DNA from: Cymbidium sinense
Taxonomy: Eukaryota > Streptophyta > Magnoliopsida > Asparagales > Orchidaceae
Reading direction: 5' to 3'
DNA length: 64,000 nucleotides
NCBI GenBank assembly: GCA_021442155.1
Contig: CM038214.1
Span: 26,970,450-27,034,449 of the forward strand
Positions within the stretch are counted from its first letter, which is position 1. Every line of letters begins with the position of its first letter. Positions 1 to 11,454 of the stretch are shown here, piece by piece. Both the position numbers and the translations under genes were made by a program. The notes beneath the pieces were generated by a model. That model did not search any database and was not told the origin of the DNA. It saw nothing but the letters and a program-made list of their open reading frames with translations.

Positions 1-1797
1 AAAACCTTAAATTAAAATAAACAAAATAAAATAAACTTGAACCTAAACTAAAATAAATAAAACCTAAATCTAATCCTAAAATAAACTAAACCTAAACCCT
101 AAACTAAATAAAATAAAATAAACAAAAAATAACCTTAAACCTAAACTAAAAAATAAAACCTAAAAATACTAAAAACCTAAACCTAAACATAAAAAAATAA
201 AATAAAAACCTAAACATAAACCTAAAAAAAAACTTAAACTAAAAAAAATAAAATAAAAATAAACCAAAACAAAAAAATAAAATAAAAATAAACCAAAACA
301 AAAAAATAAACATAAACCTAAACCTAAACCTAAAATAAACTAAAATAAAATACCTAAACTAAAATAAATAAACCTAAAATAAATAAATTAAACTAAAATA
401 AAAAAATAAATATTAAAAAATTATAAACTAAATAAAATTAAAATAAATGAGCTACCTCTGGGTTTGCTTAATTTATAGACCCTGTCCTAAACCTAGGCCT
501 GATTCTTTTGACCTAGGCCTGAGCCCTACCCAAAGACCCTAACAGGCCCTGAGCCCTGAGCCTGACCTAGGCCCTGAAAAGGCTGGGACCAGGCCTAAAC
601 CATAAAACCCTACTCTGGCCCCCACTGGGTTGTGGGCCAAACTGACACTGAGCCCAAGCTGACCCTACTAGGCCCTACCATGGGCCTAAACAGGCAGCAG
701 GCTGATCATCCACCAGGCCCAGGCCACTAACACTGACCACTGATCATCAGACATAAGCCCAAACTAGACCACCTAAACTCAATAACATAATAAAAAATAA
801 GACCTGGGCCTAAATAATAAAAGTAAAATAAAATAAAGCCTCACCTACTAAAACTAAAATAAATAAACATAATAAATTATAAACACTAACTAAAAAGATA
901 AACCTCATAATAAAACCTAAATAAAATAAAACTAAACATAAAATAAAATAAACCTAAAATAAATAAAATAAAATAAAACCTAAACTAAGTAAAACATAAA
1001 AAATAAATAAAATAAAACTTAAACTAAACTAAAAAAAAAAACCTAATAAAATAAAAAAATAAAATAAACAAAATAAAATAAATAAACCTAAACTAAAATA
1101 AACAAAACCTAAACCTAAACCTAAAATAAACTAAATGTAAACCTAAACCTAAACTAAATAAAATAAAATAAAATAAAAATAAACCTAAACCAAAATTAAA
1201 AAATTAAACCTGAAAATAAACCTAAAATAAAAATGTAAAATCTAAACCTAAAAAAAAAACCTAAACTTAAACCTAAAAATAAAAAATAAAATCTAAACCT
1301 AAAAAATAAAATAAAAACACTCGACTAAACAATAAACTAAAACCTAAACCTAAAAGTTAAACAAAAATTTATAAACCTAAAATAAATAAATAAAAAAATA
1401 AATAAAATAAAAATAAATAAGAAAAAAAAAATAAGTAAACTAAAATAAACAAAAAAATAAACTAAATATACTAAATAAACCTAAACTTATTGGTTTACAT
1501 TATTAAAGAAAAATCCTTAAACCCTAAATCATAAACCTAAACCTAAACCTTAAACCACAAATCCTAAACCTAAACCAAACCCTAAATCTTAAACCTAAAT
1601 CCTAAACCTGACCTAAAATACAAAAAACCTAAACCATAAACAAAAACACAAACAATCACTAAACCCAAACCCTAAAATATAATAAAACTAAAACTAAAGC
1701 AAGCCCAAAAAAACTAAACCTAAAGTAATTAAATAAATTATAAAATAAACTTAAACCCTAAAACCTAATAATCCTAAACCTTAACCTAAACCGTAAG
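1..1797. repeat. Degenerate telomere-derived satellite, left part
   Basis: AT-rich derivatives of the plant telomere repeat with the C-rich strand on +. Units are mostly CCTAAA, CTAAA and ATAAA, with a cleaner CCCTAAA stretch at about 1510-1680 and 1750-1795 just before the first GR-RBP fragment. Hinge-like sequences (GTTTGCTTAATTT type) occur at about 461 and 1491. The ordered block seen in many later units (CCTAAAATAAACTAAACC followed by an ACTAAATAAAATAAAATAAA stretch) is present at about 75-125 and 1115-1180. A GC-rich sector inside it is listed separately. No gene was seen. Confidence 0.85.
450..815. repeat. GC-rich diverged telomere-like sector 1
   Basis: Starts at a hinge (about 461), where other units carry clean CCCTAAA. 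Instead it reads as CCCTGAGCC, CCTGACC, CCTAGGCC and GGGCC words. Many can be derived from CCCTAAACC by A-to-G changes, although some C changes are also needed. It fades back to AT-rich repeat after about 790. No credible coding frame was seen. Confidence 0.6.
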
Positions 1798-2264
1798 AAT
1801 GGGCAGAACCTTGACAGCAGGAACATCACCGTCAACTAGGCTCAGTCTAGATCTGGAGGTGAAGAGGCAATTGTGGGCGGTGGGGATCTGGAGGTGCTCA
1901 TGGATATGGAGGTGGTGGTCAGAGCAATGGTTGTTATAGAGGCAGAAGGAGCATCGAAGGTTACAACCGTGGTGGTGGTAAAGGGAGAGATTGGGGATAT
2001 GATGGTGGATCCCACTACTCGAGAGGCTGTGGTGGTTCTAATGGGAACTGTAGAAACTGAAGAATGGCTGATTTGATCTACTACTATGGAACTATGTCTT
2101 TACAGTAAAGACGGTTCTACTTATCTAGGATTTTTGATTTGGTCTATGCGTGCTCATTTTTTATCTATATCGTCGCTTGTGTCTTAGAGAACTTGGTGTG
2201 TTACTTGGTTGATGAAATTGAAAAGAAGAAATGTTGAATTTGAATTTGTTCTCTTTAAAAAAAA
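1798..2264 (+). pseudogene. GR-RBP C-terminal fragment, copy 1
   Basis: Fragment of a plant glycine-rich RNA-binding protein, a small protein with one N-terminal RRM and a Gly-rich tail that binds RNA. It begins inside the last strand of the RRM; the codons spell N-G-Q-N-L-D then N-I-T-V-N. It runs through the Gly-rich tail, the normal stop region and the 3' UTR, and ends in an A-rich run at 2257-2264. The RRM start and the ATG are absent. The frame is broken by CAG-to-TAG in the N-Q-A motif and by a deletion near 1862-1875. The Val-rich frame that opens at 1873 is a shadow. Junctions on both sides are telomere-like repeat. Confidence 0.85.
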
Positions 2265-2359
2265 CTAAAACCAAACTAAACTAAAACCTAAACAAACTAA
2301 AACATAAACCTAAACCATAAACCCAATAAAAACAAAAAAAAAAATAAAAATAAAAAAAC

Positions 2360-3195
2360 CACAATCTACATGCCCCACATACTACTAAACCACTAACTAC
2401 ACCACCTCCTGAGCCACAAACTAAACACTTAAACCAAAAACTCTAACCACAGCTAGGCCACAACTGGGCCCTATCACCCACTGGGCTCACTACCACAAAT
2501 ACTAAACCCTAAATCCTAAAACAAATCCACAAACCCTAAACTAACCCTAAAACTACCTAAACTAACCAAATGCTAAACTAAACTAAACCCCAAACCTAAA
2601 CAACCCTACTAGGCCCTGGGCCCTAGACCTGAGTCCTGGCTGAGACCTGACACTAACCACAATCTGGGACCACAGATGACCTGAACTGGGCCCAACTGAG
2701 CCCTGGGCGAAACCAAACCTGATCCTAAACCCTGAGGCTAAAAACCCTGGCCCTGGGCCCTGGGCCATAAACTGAGCCCTAAACTGAGCCATAAACAGGC
2801 AAGACTAAAACCCTAAACTGGCCATGAGCCTACCATGAAACTGACCTTGCCTAAACAGGCCCCAGAACTAAACTCTGACCCTAACTGACAGGCCACTGGG
2901 CCCTGGGCTTAAACTCAAATCTGTGCCTCCCAAACCAGGCTAAGGCTTACCTGGGCCCAAACTGAGCCATAAAACCACAACCCTAAGTCTAAAGGCTAAG
3001 CCTCAGCTGGCAACTTTAAGGCTCTCTGGCTCTCACAAATAGTGAGCTCAAACCATACCCTGAGTGTACACTAGGCCAAACCCTACCCTGACCTACCCTA
3101 AACCTGGGCTCTACCCTACCCCCCTGGGCCAGGCCCTAAACCATAAGATCCTGGGCTCAGGCCCTAAAACCTACACTGGCTGACTAAATGACCTA
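2360..3195. repeat. GC-rich diverged telomere-like sector 2
   Basis: Occupies the place after a GR-RBP fragment where other units have CCCTAAA. It is full of CCCTGGGCC, CCCTGAGCC and CTGGGCC words and contains ordinary CCCTAAA at about 2500-2590. The short minus-strand open frame at 2583-2792 is a by-product of this composition. Confidence 0.6.
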
Positions 3196-3474
3196 GAAAT
3201 AAATGGCTAAAACCTAAACTAAAGATAAAATAAAGATAATATAATAAAACATAAACTAAACTTAAACCTAAACCTAAAATAAAATAAATAAAAGTAAAAT
3301 AAACTAAAATAAATAAATAAAACATAAAGAATAAACTGGAATAAAAAAATAATAATAACTAAATGTAATATAAATAAAATAAACCTAAAAAATAAAATAA
3401 ACTAAAGAATATAAACCTAATAAACCTAAAATAAAATAAACCTAAACCCTACCCTAAGTATTTAATAAACTGAC

Positions 3475-4075
3475 CTGTTGGTTTGCTTGATTTTAAAACC
3501 AAGCCACTAACTAAACTAACAACCCTACCTGAGTACTTAACTAAACTTTATCTTAAACTAAATCCTAAGGCCAAACCTCTCCCACTGACACTACTAAAAC
3601 TGGACCTAGATCATGGGCCACACCTGAAACCCTATTGACCCTAAGCCAAATACCAAACCCACTAACTGACCCAAACCACACCTGGGCCCTAAAAAACCAC
3701 AAACTCCACTAACCATAAATGGGCCAAGGCCCTGGGCCTAAACTGAGCCATGACCCACTTGTGCCTGAGCCCTGGCCAGACTGAGCTAAACCCAAACCCC
3801 ACCAGCCTGACCTACTAGTCACTGGGCCTACCCTGACCTGTAACTGATAACTAACTAAACCCCAAAAATGACTCACTGATAAATGAGCCACAACCCCAGG
3901 CTAAACCAGCCAGGAAACCTAAAGTTGACTCTAATGGTGAGCTCAAAACCATCCCTGAGGGTGAGCCTACCAGACCACACCCTGGGCCCTGGGCTCACTA
4001 CCCCAGGCCCTTAAACCTTACTGAGCCATAGATCCTATACTACCCAACCTAAACCTGACCTAAACTAATAGACCT
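3475..4075. repeat. GC-rich diverged telomere-like sector 3
   Basis: Follows directly after a hinge at about 3481 and again consists of CCCTGGGCC, CTGAGCC and CCTGACC words, fading into AT-rich repeat after about 4060. Its position directly after the hinge matches the clean CCCTAAA block of other units, supporting common descent. No supported gene was seen. Confidence 0.6.
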
Positions 4076-4902
4076 GATAAAATAACTAAAACAACTAAGA
4101 TAAGATAATAAAATGTTATATAAAAACATAAACTAACTTAAACCTAAACCTATTAAAATAAAGATAAAGTAAAAATAAACTAAAATAAATGTAAACATAA
4201 AGAATAAACCTAAGAATAAGAAACCTAAATAAAATAATAATTAAATGCAAAATATAAATAAAATAAACCTAAAAAATAAAATAAAAACTAAATAAGAACA
4301 TAAACCTAAAAAATAAAAAATAAAACCTAAACTCTAAACTATAAAAAACCTAAACTTAAAATATAAATAAAATAAACTTAAACCTAAACTAAAATAAACT
4401 AAACTAAAATAAATAAAACATAAACCTAAACCATAAAAAAAACTAAACCTAAACTTAAACCTAAATAAAATAAGATAAAATAAACTAAAATAAACTTAAA
4501 CATAAACTAAAAAAATAAAAAATAAAACTAAAACCTAAACCTAAACAATAAAATAAAATAAACCTCAACAAAAAGATAAACATAAACCTAAATATAAACT
4601 TAAAAAAGATAAACTAAAATAAAATCCCTAAACTAAAAAAAATAAACCTAAAATAAATAAAAGCAAAAAGTAAACCTAAATAAAATAATAAACTAAAATA
4701 AACTAAAATAAATAAAAATTAAACTAAATAAACTAAAAAAAACCTAAACTTACCATTTAGTTAATTAAAAAAAACCTTAAACCCTAAATCCTAAACCTTA
4801 AACCCTAAACTTGCAACCCTAAACCCTAAACCAAAACCTAAATAACTAAATAAATTAAAAAATAAACCTAAACCCTAAAATCTAATAAACCTAAACCCTA
4901 AG

Positions 4903-5359
4903 AATGGGTAGAACCTTGATGGAAGGAACATCATCATCAACTAGGTTCAGCCTAGCTCTTGCGGTGGAGGCGAATGCGGAGGTGGTTGTTATCACAGTGG
5001 TGGTGGGAGATCTTGAGGTGATGGTGGATATGGAGTTGGTGGTCAGAGTAGTTGTGGTTATGGAGGCGGGAGGAGCGATGGAGGTTATAATCTTCCTGGT
5101 GGCGGAGGGAGAGATTGGGGATATGATGGTGGATCCCACTACTCGAGAGGCTGGGGTGGTTCTGATGGGACCTAGAGAAATTGAAGAATGGCCGATCCGA
5201 TCTACTACTTATGGAACCGTGTCTTTATAATAGAGATGATTCTAGTTATATAGTGTATTTCATTTTCTCTTTACATCCACATTTTTTAACTATGTTATCA
5301 TTTGTGTCTTAGAAAACTATGTGCGTTACTTCGTTAATGAAATCAAAAGATGAAATGTA
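4903..5359 (+). pseudogene. GR-RBP C-terminal fragment, copy 2
   Basis: Same 5' breakpoint as copy 1 (CCCTAAG then AATGGG). Read in the GR-RBP frame it keeps the Gly-rich tail almost without indels as far as the R-G-W-G-G-S-D-G end. It carries four stops: TAG at the first Gln (N-G-Q), TAG at N-Q-A, TGA for a Gly codon, and TAG near the C-terminus. The 3' UTR is cut after GAAATGT, so the A-rich end seen in copies 1 and 3 is missing. The Val-rich plus-frame and Ser/Thr-rich minus-frame over this stretch are shadows. Confidence 0.85.
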
Positions 5360-8055
5360 CTAAATAAACCAAAAACCAAAAACCCTAAACTCTAAACCTT
5401 AAAAATCCTAAACCACCTAAACCCCTAAACCCAACCTAAACCACACCTCTAAACTCTAAACCCTAAACCCTAAACACTAAACCCTAAATAAATAAAATAA
5501 ACTAAATATACTAAATAAACTAAAGCTGATGATTTGCTTTTTTAAAAAAAGTTTAAACCCTAAATCCTAAACAATAAACCCAAAACCCCAAACCCTAAAA
5601 CTAACCCTAAACCTAAACCCTAACCACACCTACCACTACACCCTAACCCTAAACCTACCACACTCCAAACCCTAAAACCCTAAAATCTAAATACCCTACC
5701 AACCCTAACCTCCTAAACTTTAAACCCAACCCTAAAACTAAACCCAAACCCCAAACCTTAAAAACCTAAAAATGTAAACTTAAACTAAATAAAACCTTTA
5801 AATAAGATAAATAAAAAACATAAACCTAAATAAAATAATAAAATAAAATAAAATAAATACCTAAACTAAAACCTTAACCTAAACCTAAAAATAAAATAAA
5901 ATAAAAAATGAAAATAAACTAAAATAAAATAAATACAAACCTTCACTAAACTAAAAAAATAAAATAAACGAAGAATAAAAAATCTTAATAAGATAATAAT
6001 TAAATGTAAATTAAAAATAAAATAAACCTAAAATAAAATAAAATAAAAACCTAAACATAAAAAATAAATCTCATTATAAAACCTAAAAATAAATTAAAAA
6101 TAAAACTTAAATTGTAAACTAATAAAACTAAACCTAAAATAAAAATAAAATAAATAAAATAAAATAAACCTAAACCTAAACTAAATTAAAGTAAACTAAA
6201 AGAAATAAAACCTAAACCTAAACCTAAATAAACTAAACCTAAAACTAAACCTAAACTAAATAACATAAAATACACTAAAAATAAAATAAACCTAAACTAA
6301 AAATTAAATCCTAAAAATAAACCTAAAATAAAAACTTAAAACCTAAACCTAAAAAAAATTAAAAATCTAAACCTAAAAATATAAAATATAAAATAAAACC
6401 TAAACCTAAAAATAAAATAAAAATAAAAGAAATTTAAAAAATAAACCTAAACCAAAACCTAAATTTAAAAAATAAACTAAAATAAAAACATAAGCTAAAA
6501 TAAATAAACCTAAAATAAAACTAAACTAAATAAAAATAAAAATTAAATAAACTAAAATAAATAAAAAATAAATTGAATAAACATAAACCTACGAGTTTAC
6601 TTAATTTAAAAATAAATAAATAAATAAATAAAACCTAGTCCTAACCCTACTAACCCCAGATCCTAAACTAAATCTAAACCTGTTGTAACACTTAACCTTA
6701 AACCCAAACCTCTGAGCCATCCAACCCAACTCTACCACACCCTAAACCCTTCTACAGAATCTTACACTACTCTAACCAGGCCTTAAACCTTACCACAGAC
6801 CCAGACCCTGAGCCTACAGGCCTGACCTGATCACTGAGCCTGAGCCCACTAAACCCTGGGCCTAAACCCTACCCAAACCTCAGATCCATGACCACCCAGG
6901 CCCCAAACCTAAAACTAAAAAACAAAATGTAAAACCTAAACCACTGATCCCTAAATCTTAAACCTAAAACTCTAAATAAAACTTAAAAATAAAATAAGTA
7001 AAAATACATAAACCTAATTTAAATGAAATAAAAACCTAAACTAAAACCTAAACCAAAACCTAAAAATAAAATAAAAAAAATAAAAATTAAACTAAAATAA
7101 AATTAATAAAAACCTCAAGTAAATTAAAAAATAAAATAAACCTAAAATAAAACCTATAAAATAAAAAATGAAAGATAAAATAAAATAAACCTAAAATAAA
7201 ATAAAATAAAAAACTAAACCTAAAAATAAACAAAAAAACATAAACCCTAAACTAAAAAAAAATCTTAAACCTAAAATAAACAAAATAATATAACCCAAAA
7301 CCTAAACTAAATAAACTAAACTAAAATAAATAAACCTAAACCTAAAACTAAAATAAACAAACCTAAACCCTAAACTAGAAAATAAAAAATAAAAATAAAC
7401 CTAAAATAAAAACTTAAAACCAAAAGATAAAAAAATTTAATAAAAACTTGAACCTAAACCTAAAAATTAAAAATAAAACCTAAACCTAAACCAAAAAAAA
7501 AACTTAAATAAAAAACATAAACTAAAATAAAAAAAAACATAAATAAAATAAAATAAAATAAACTAAAATAAATAAAAAATAAACTAAATAAACCTTATTC
7601 TATAGGTTTACTTAATTTTGTTTAAATGAACTTTAAAACTAACCCTAGACCCTAAACCCTAAAATAAAAAAAACCAAAATCCCTAAACCTACAACCCTAA
7701 ACCCTAAAACCTAAACCCTAAAATAAAAAAAAAACCAAAAACCCTAAACCTACAACCCTAAACCCTAAAACCTAAACCCTATAAAACCATAAACCCAAAA
7801 CCCTAAACACTAAACCCTAAACCCTAAACCTTAAACCCTAAACCCTAAAACCTAAAACCCTAAACCCTAAACCCTAAACCCTAACACCTGAACCCTAAAT
7901 TGTAAGCCTTAAACCATAAACCTCAAACCCTAAACCCTAACACTAAAATTTAAACCCTAAATCCCAAACCCTAAACCTAAACTTAAAGTTACTAAATAAA
8001 TAAAAAATTAAACCTAAACCCTAAAAACCTAAAAAACCTAAACCTAAACCCTAAG
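5360..8055. repeat. Telomere-derived array between GR-RBP copies 2 and 3
   Basis: CCCTAAA-like at about 5385-5500, 5540-5760 and 7640-8055; AT-rich degenerate blocks elsewhere. Hinges lie at about 5531, 6593 and 7605, a spacing of about 1.0 kb. A GC-rich sector follows the 6593 hinge. The cleanest run, at about 7790-7900, is near-perfect 7-mers. Nothing gene-like was seen. Confidence 0.85.
6645..6935. repeat. GC-rich diverged telomere-like sector 4
   Basis: Begins soon after the hinge at 6593. It contains CCCTGAGCC, GGCCTGACC and CCCTGGGCC words mixed with ordinary CCTAAACC. It is the last such sector in the window; none occurs to the right of 7 kb. Confidence 0.55.
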
Positions 8056-8542
8056 AATGGGCGAAACCTTGATGGCAAGAAAATCATCATCAACCAGGCT
8101 CAGTCTAGATCTGGCGGTGGAGGCGAAGGCAGAGGCGATGATTATCGTAGTGGTGGTGGGGGATCTGGAGGAGCTGGTGCAGATGGAGGTGGTGGTCAGA
8201 GCAATGGTGGTTATGGAGGCGGGAGGAGCAATGGAGGTTACAGCCATGGTGTTGGTGGAGGGAGAGATCGGGGATATGATGGTGGATCTCGCTACTCGAG
8301 AGGCTGGGGTGGTTTTGATGGAAATTAGAGAAACTGAAGAACGACCGATGGTTATGATGGTGGTTCTGCTGCTTATGGAATTGTGTCTTTACAGTAGAGA
8401 CAGTTCTAGTTATCTAGGGTTTTAGATTTTCTCTATGTGTGCATAATTTTTATTTATGTCATCGCTTGCATCTTAGAATACTTGGTTGATGATATCGAAA
8501 AGAAGAAATGTTGAATATGAATTTATTCTCTATTAAAAAAAA
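8056..8542 (+). pseudogene. GR-RBP C-terminal fragment, copy 3 (best preserved)
   Basis: The best-preserved copy. From AAT at 8056 the GR-RBP frame stays open for about 90 codons: N-G-R-N-L-D-G-K at the end of the RRM, N-Q-A-Q-S-R, then the Gly-rich tail with G-G-G-R-D-R-G-Y-D-G-G and R-Y-S-R-G-W-G-G-F-D-G-N. A TAG then replaces the Trp codon three codons before the usual stop. No in-frame ATG is nearby and only the last part of the RRM is present, so it is not expected to make a functional RNA-binding protein. The 3' UTR is complete and ends in an A-run at about 8534-8541. It could be translated only as part of a longer transcript. Confidence 0.87.
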
Positions 8543-9395
8543 TAAAAATAAACCAAAAACCTGAAATCCTAAACTAAAACCTAAACCCTACACCTAAAAC
8601 CAAAAACCCAAAACCCTAAAAATAAAATAAATAAATAAAAAACTAACCCTAAAACTTAAACCTACAACCCTAAACCCAAAACCCTAAACCCTAAACCCAA
8701 AAGCATAAAAACTAAATGTTATATCTTAAGCCCTAAACCCTAACCCTAAACCCTAAACCCTGAAACCCAAAACCCAAAACCCTAAACCCTAAACCTTAAA
8801 CCCTAAATCCTAAACCCTAAAAACCTAAAAACCTAATCCTAAAAAATAAAATAAAAATAAAACTCAACTAAAAAATAAACCAAAACCTAAACCTAACCTA
8901 AAAAATAAATTAAATTAAAATACACCTAAACTAAAATTAATAAACCTAAAATAAATAAACTAAGATAAATAAAAAATAAAAATAAACCTAGATAAAAAAA
9001 ATTAAATAAAAAAAAAACTAAGTAAACTAAATAAACCTAAACCTACTAGTTTACTTAATCTAAAAAAAAACCCAAAATCCTGAATCTTAAACCTTAAACC
9101 CTAAACCCAAAATTGTAAAACTAACCTTAAACCCTAAACCTTAAACCTAAAAAACTAAACCTACAACCCTAAACCCTAAATCTTAAAATACCTTAAACCC
9201 TAAACCCTAAACTCTAAACCCTAAACCCTAAAAGCATAAATCCTAAACCACTAAACCCTAAACCTTTAACCCTAAACCAGAAACCCTAAACCTTAACCCT
9301 AATCCCTAAACCCTAAACCCAAAACCCTAAACCCCAAACCCTAAACTTAAACCTAAAGTAACTAAATAATTTTAAATTTAAACCTAAACCCTAAA
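8543..9395. repeat. Telomere-derived array between copies 3 and 4
   Basis: CCCTAAA-rich at 8560-8840, AT-rich degenerate block at 8841-9040, hinge at about 9047 (CTACTAGTTTACTTAAT), then CCCTAAA-rich at 9070-9350. This is one compact higher-order unit. No gene was seen. Confidence 0.85.
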
Positions 9396-9870
9396 AATGG
9401 GCAGAACCTTGATGCCCAGAACATCACTGTCAACCAGGATCAGTCTAGATTTTGCAGTTGAGGCGAAGGCAGAGGGGGCAGTTATTGTAGCAGTGGTGGG
9501 GGATTTGAAGGTGCTGGTGGATATAGAGTTGGTGTTCAGAGTAGTGGTGGTTATGGAGGCAAAAGGATCGACAATGTTTACAGCTGTGGTGGTGGCGGAG
9601 GGAGAGATCGGGGATATGAGGGTGGACCCTGCTACTCGAGAGGCCGAGGTAGTTCTAATGGGAACCAAAGAAACTGAAGAATGACCAATCTCATCTGCTG
9701 CTTATGGAATTGTGTCTTTAGTATAAAGATGGTTCTAGTTATTTGGGGTTTCTGATTTGCTCTATGCGTACTTTTTTTATCTATGCCATCGCTGCTTATG
9801 GAATTATTTTGATTTCTTTGTCTTAGAGAACTTAGTGTGTTACTTGGTTGACGAAATCAAAACAAAGAAA
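9396..9870 (+). pseudogene. GR-RBP C-terminal fragment, copy 4
   Basis: Same left breakpoint (AATGGGCAG). The frame reads N-G-Q-N-L-D, then N-I-T-V-N-Q, and is stopped by TGA for Gly after the S-R-F-C segment. The 3' UTR holds an extra piece near 9790-9825 that repeats the GCTGCTTATGGAATT segment found about 100 bases upstream. It is truncated after GAAATCAAAACAAAGAAA, so the terminal A-rich end is missing. Confidence 0.8.
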
Positions 9871-10003
9871 CTAAACTCTAAACCATAAACCCTAATCCCT
9901 AAACCCTAACCCTAAATCCCAAACCCTAAACTTAAACCTAAAGTAACTAAATAAATTAAAAAATAAACATAAACCCTAAAACTTAATAAACCTAAACCCT
10001 AAG
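9871..10003. repeat. Short CCCTAAA spacer between copies 4 and 5
   Basis: Only about 130 bases of CCCTAAA-type repeat separate two GR-RBP fragments, far less than elsewhere. The long degenerate block and the hinge are both missing, so this looks like a deletion or unequal exchange between neighbouring units. Confidence 0.8.
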
Positions 10004-10456
10004 ATTGGGCAGAACCTTCACGACAAGAACGTCACCGTCAACCAAGCTCAGTCTAGGATTGGCGATGTAGGTGAAGGTGGAGGCGGCAGTTATCGCAATG
10101 GTGGTGGGGTGTCTGGAGGTATTGGTGGATATAGAGGTGGTGGTCAGAGGAATGACTGAGGGAGGGAGAAAATGATAGAGGTTATAAAGTAGAGATCTGG
10201 GGATATGATGGTGGATCACACTACCAGAGGCTGGTGGTGGGGGAACGAAGAAATTGAAGAACCGATCGACCACCTATTATGGAACATTATCTTTATAGTA
10301 GACACAGTTCTAATTATCTAGTGTTTTTAATTTGTTCTATGCATGCTCATTTTTTATCTATGTCATCGCTTAGGTCTTAGAAAACTTGATGTGTTACTTG
10401 GTTGATAAAATAGAAAAAAAGAAATGTTGAATCTGAATTTTCTCTCTGTTAAAAAT
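10004..10456 (+). pseudogene. GR-RBP C-terminal fragment, copy 5
   Basis: Starts at the same breakpoint with AAT changed to ATT. The beginning reads G-Q-N-L-H-D-K-N-V-T-V-N-Q-A-Q-S-R. The Gly-rich tail then carries deletions at about 10155-10200 and a stop, and the C-terminal R-Y-S-R-G block is shortened. The 3' UTR is nearly complete and ends TTCTCTCTGTTAAAAA. Confidence 0.8.
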
Positions 10457-10951
10457 AAAAAAACTAAAAACACTAAACCTTAAACTAAAACCTGAACACT
10501 AAACCTAAATCCTAAATCCTAAACCCTAAACCCTAAACCCTAAACCCTAAACTCTAAACCCTAAACCCCAACCCTTAAACCCTAAACCCTAAACCATAAT
10601 CTCTAAACCCAAAAAAGCTAAACGAAATAATACATCAAAATAAAATAAATAAATAAACCTAAACCAAAATAAAATAATAAAATAAAGTGAAATGAAATAC
10701 TAAACTAAAACATAAACCTAAACATAAACCTAAAAATAAAATAAAACAAAAAAATAAAAGCTAAACTAAAATAAAGAAATAAAAACTTAAACTAAACTAA
10801 AAATAAAATAAACCTAAAAATTAAAGCTAAATGAAAAATAAAAATAAAATAAAATAAAAACTAAATAAAAACCTAAACCTGGAAAATAAACCTACAAAAT
10901 AAAACTTAAACAAAAAGAAAAAACTTAAACCTAAAATAAAATAAAATAAAA
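10457..10951. repeat. Telomere-derived array left of the hAT element
   Basis: CCCTAAA-rich to about 10620, then the AT-rich degenerate block. It is interrupted by the hAT insertion at 10960 and resumes at 12957 in the same repeat type. Confidence 0.85.
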
Positions 10952-10959
10952 CCTAAACC
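10952..10959. repeat. Left target-site duplication of the hAT element (CCTAAACC)
   Basis: CCTAAACC abuts the left inverted repeat, and the identical 8 bases follow the right one at 12949-12956. Eight bases is the hAT family norm. Because the target is itself a CCTAAA repeat, a chance match is possible. Confidence 0.65.
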
Positions 10960-11454
10960 TAGGGGTGTCAAAAATGACCAACTTCGACAACTAACCTAAT
11001 AATCTAGGGTCAAGAAAATAGATTTTAAGTTAGTGTCATAATATACAACACGAATTGTCCTATTGAGTTGGGTCGGGTTGACCCAAAAAACCTAAAACAG
11101 ACCCAAATTGACCCGAATAACTCGCGTCTGGTCTGGTCCGGGTCTTTGGATTCTGTGACTTTCGTGGTTCCGTCGCTTCCGTGAGCCACACGATTTGCCG
11201 AGCAAAGAGCCAGGCTAAACCATCCAATTATTTCGATGGCCTAGATTGTTAAAACCTATAGGGGAAGCCAAAAAGAGCAAAAACCTAATTTCTCTTCTCG
11301 CTCACTTGAGTGGACTTCCTTTCACGCTAAACGCTCTACCTCTTCTCGATTCTAATTTAAAAAGTAATCTCTTGACTTCCATCTTAGCATTTTCTTTCTC
11401 TCGACTCTCCGTCACCCTTCTTCTTTCAAATCTTTCTCTCATTTTGCGTTTGAG

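Larger units (their letters stand above)
2265..4902. repeat. Telomere-derived array between GR-RBP copies 1 and 2
   Basis: Mix of AT-rich degenerate repeat (2265-2359, 3196-3474, 4076-4780) and two GC-rich sectors (listed separately). Hinge motifs lie at about 3481 and 4756. Clean CCCTAAA appears only just before copy 2, at about 4775-4900. No gene was seen; the two minus-strand open frames in the GC-rich parts have no family signature. Confidence 0.8.

Noticed and set aside
1..450. A functional chromosome end at the left of the window
   Set aside because: The leftmost sequence is degenerate and AT-rich, not a run of perfect CCCTAAA; a true telomere end would be cleaner toward the tip.
2583..2792. 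Minus-strand open frames in GC-rich sectors (also 3709-3891)
   Set aside because: Composition artefacts of CCCTGGGCC-type words; no recognisable domain.
4891..5139. Ser/Thr-rich minus-strand open frames over GR-RBP copies (also 8044, 9384, 9992, 19973, 22600, 57193, 60790)
   Set aside because: Antisense shadows of the Gly codons; no start context or family signature.
4904..5230. Val/Glu-rich plus-strand open frames starting M-G-R-T-L (also at 8057, 9397, 22673, 24330, 49983, 60812) as real proteins
   Set aside because: They are one base out of phase with the GR-RBP frame. The in-phase reading gives the known RRM end and Gly-rich tail; the Val-rich frame is the shifted reading of GGT/GGA codons.
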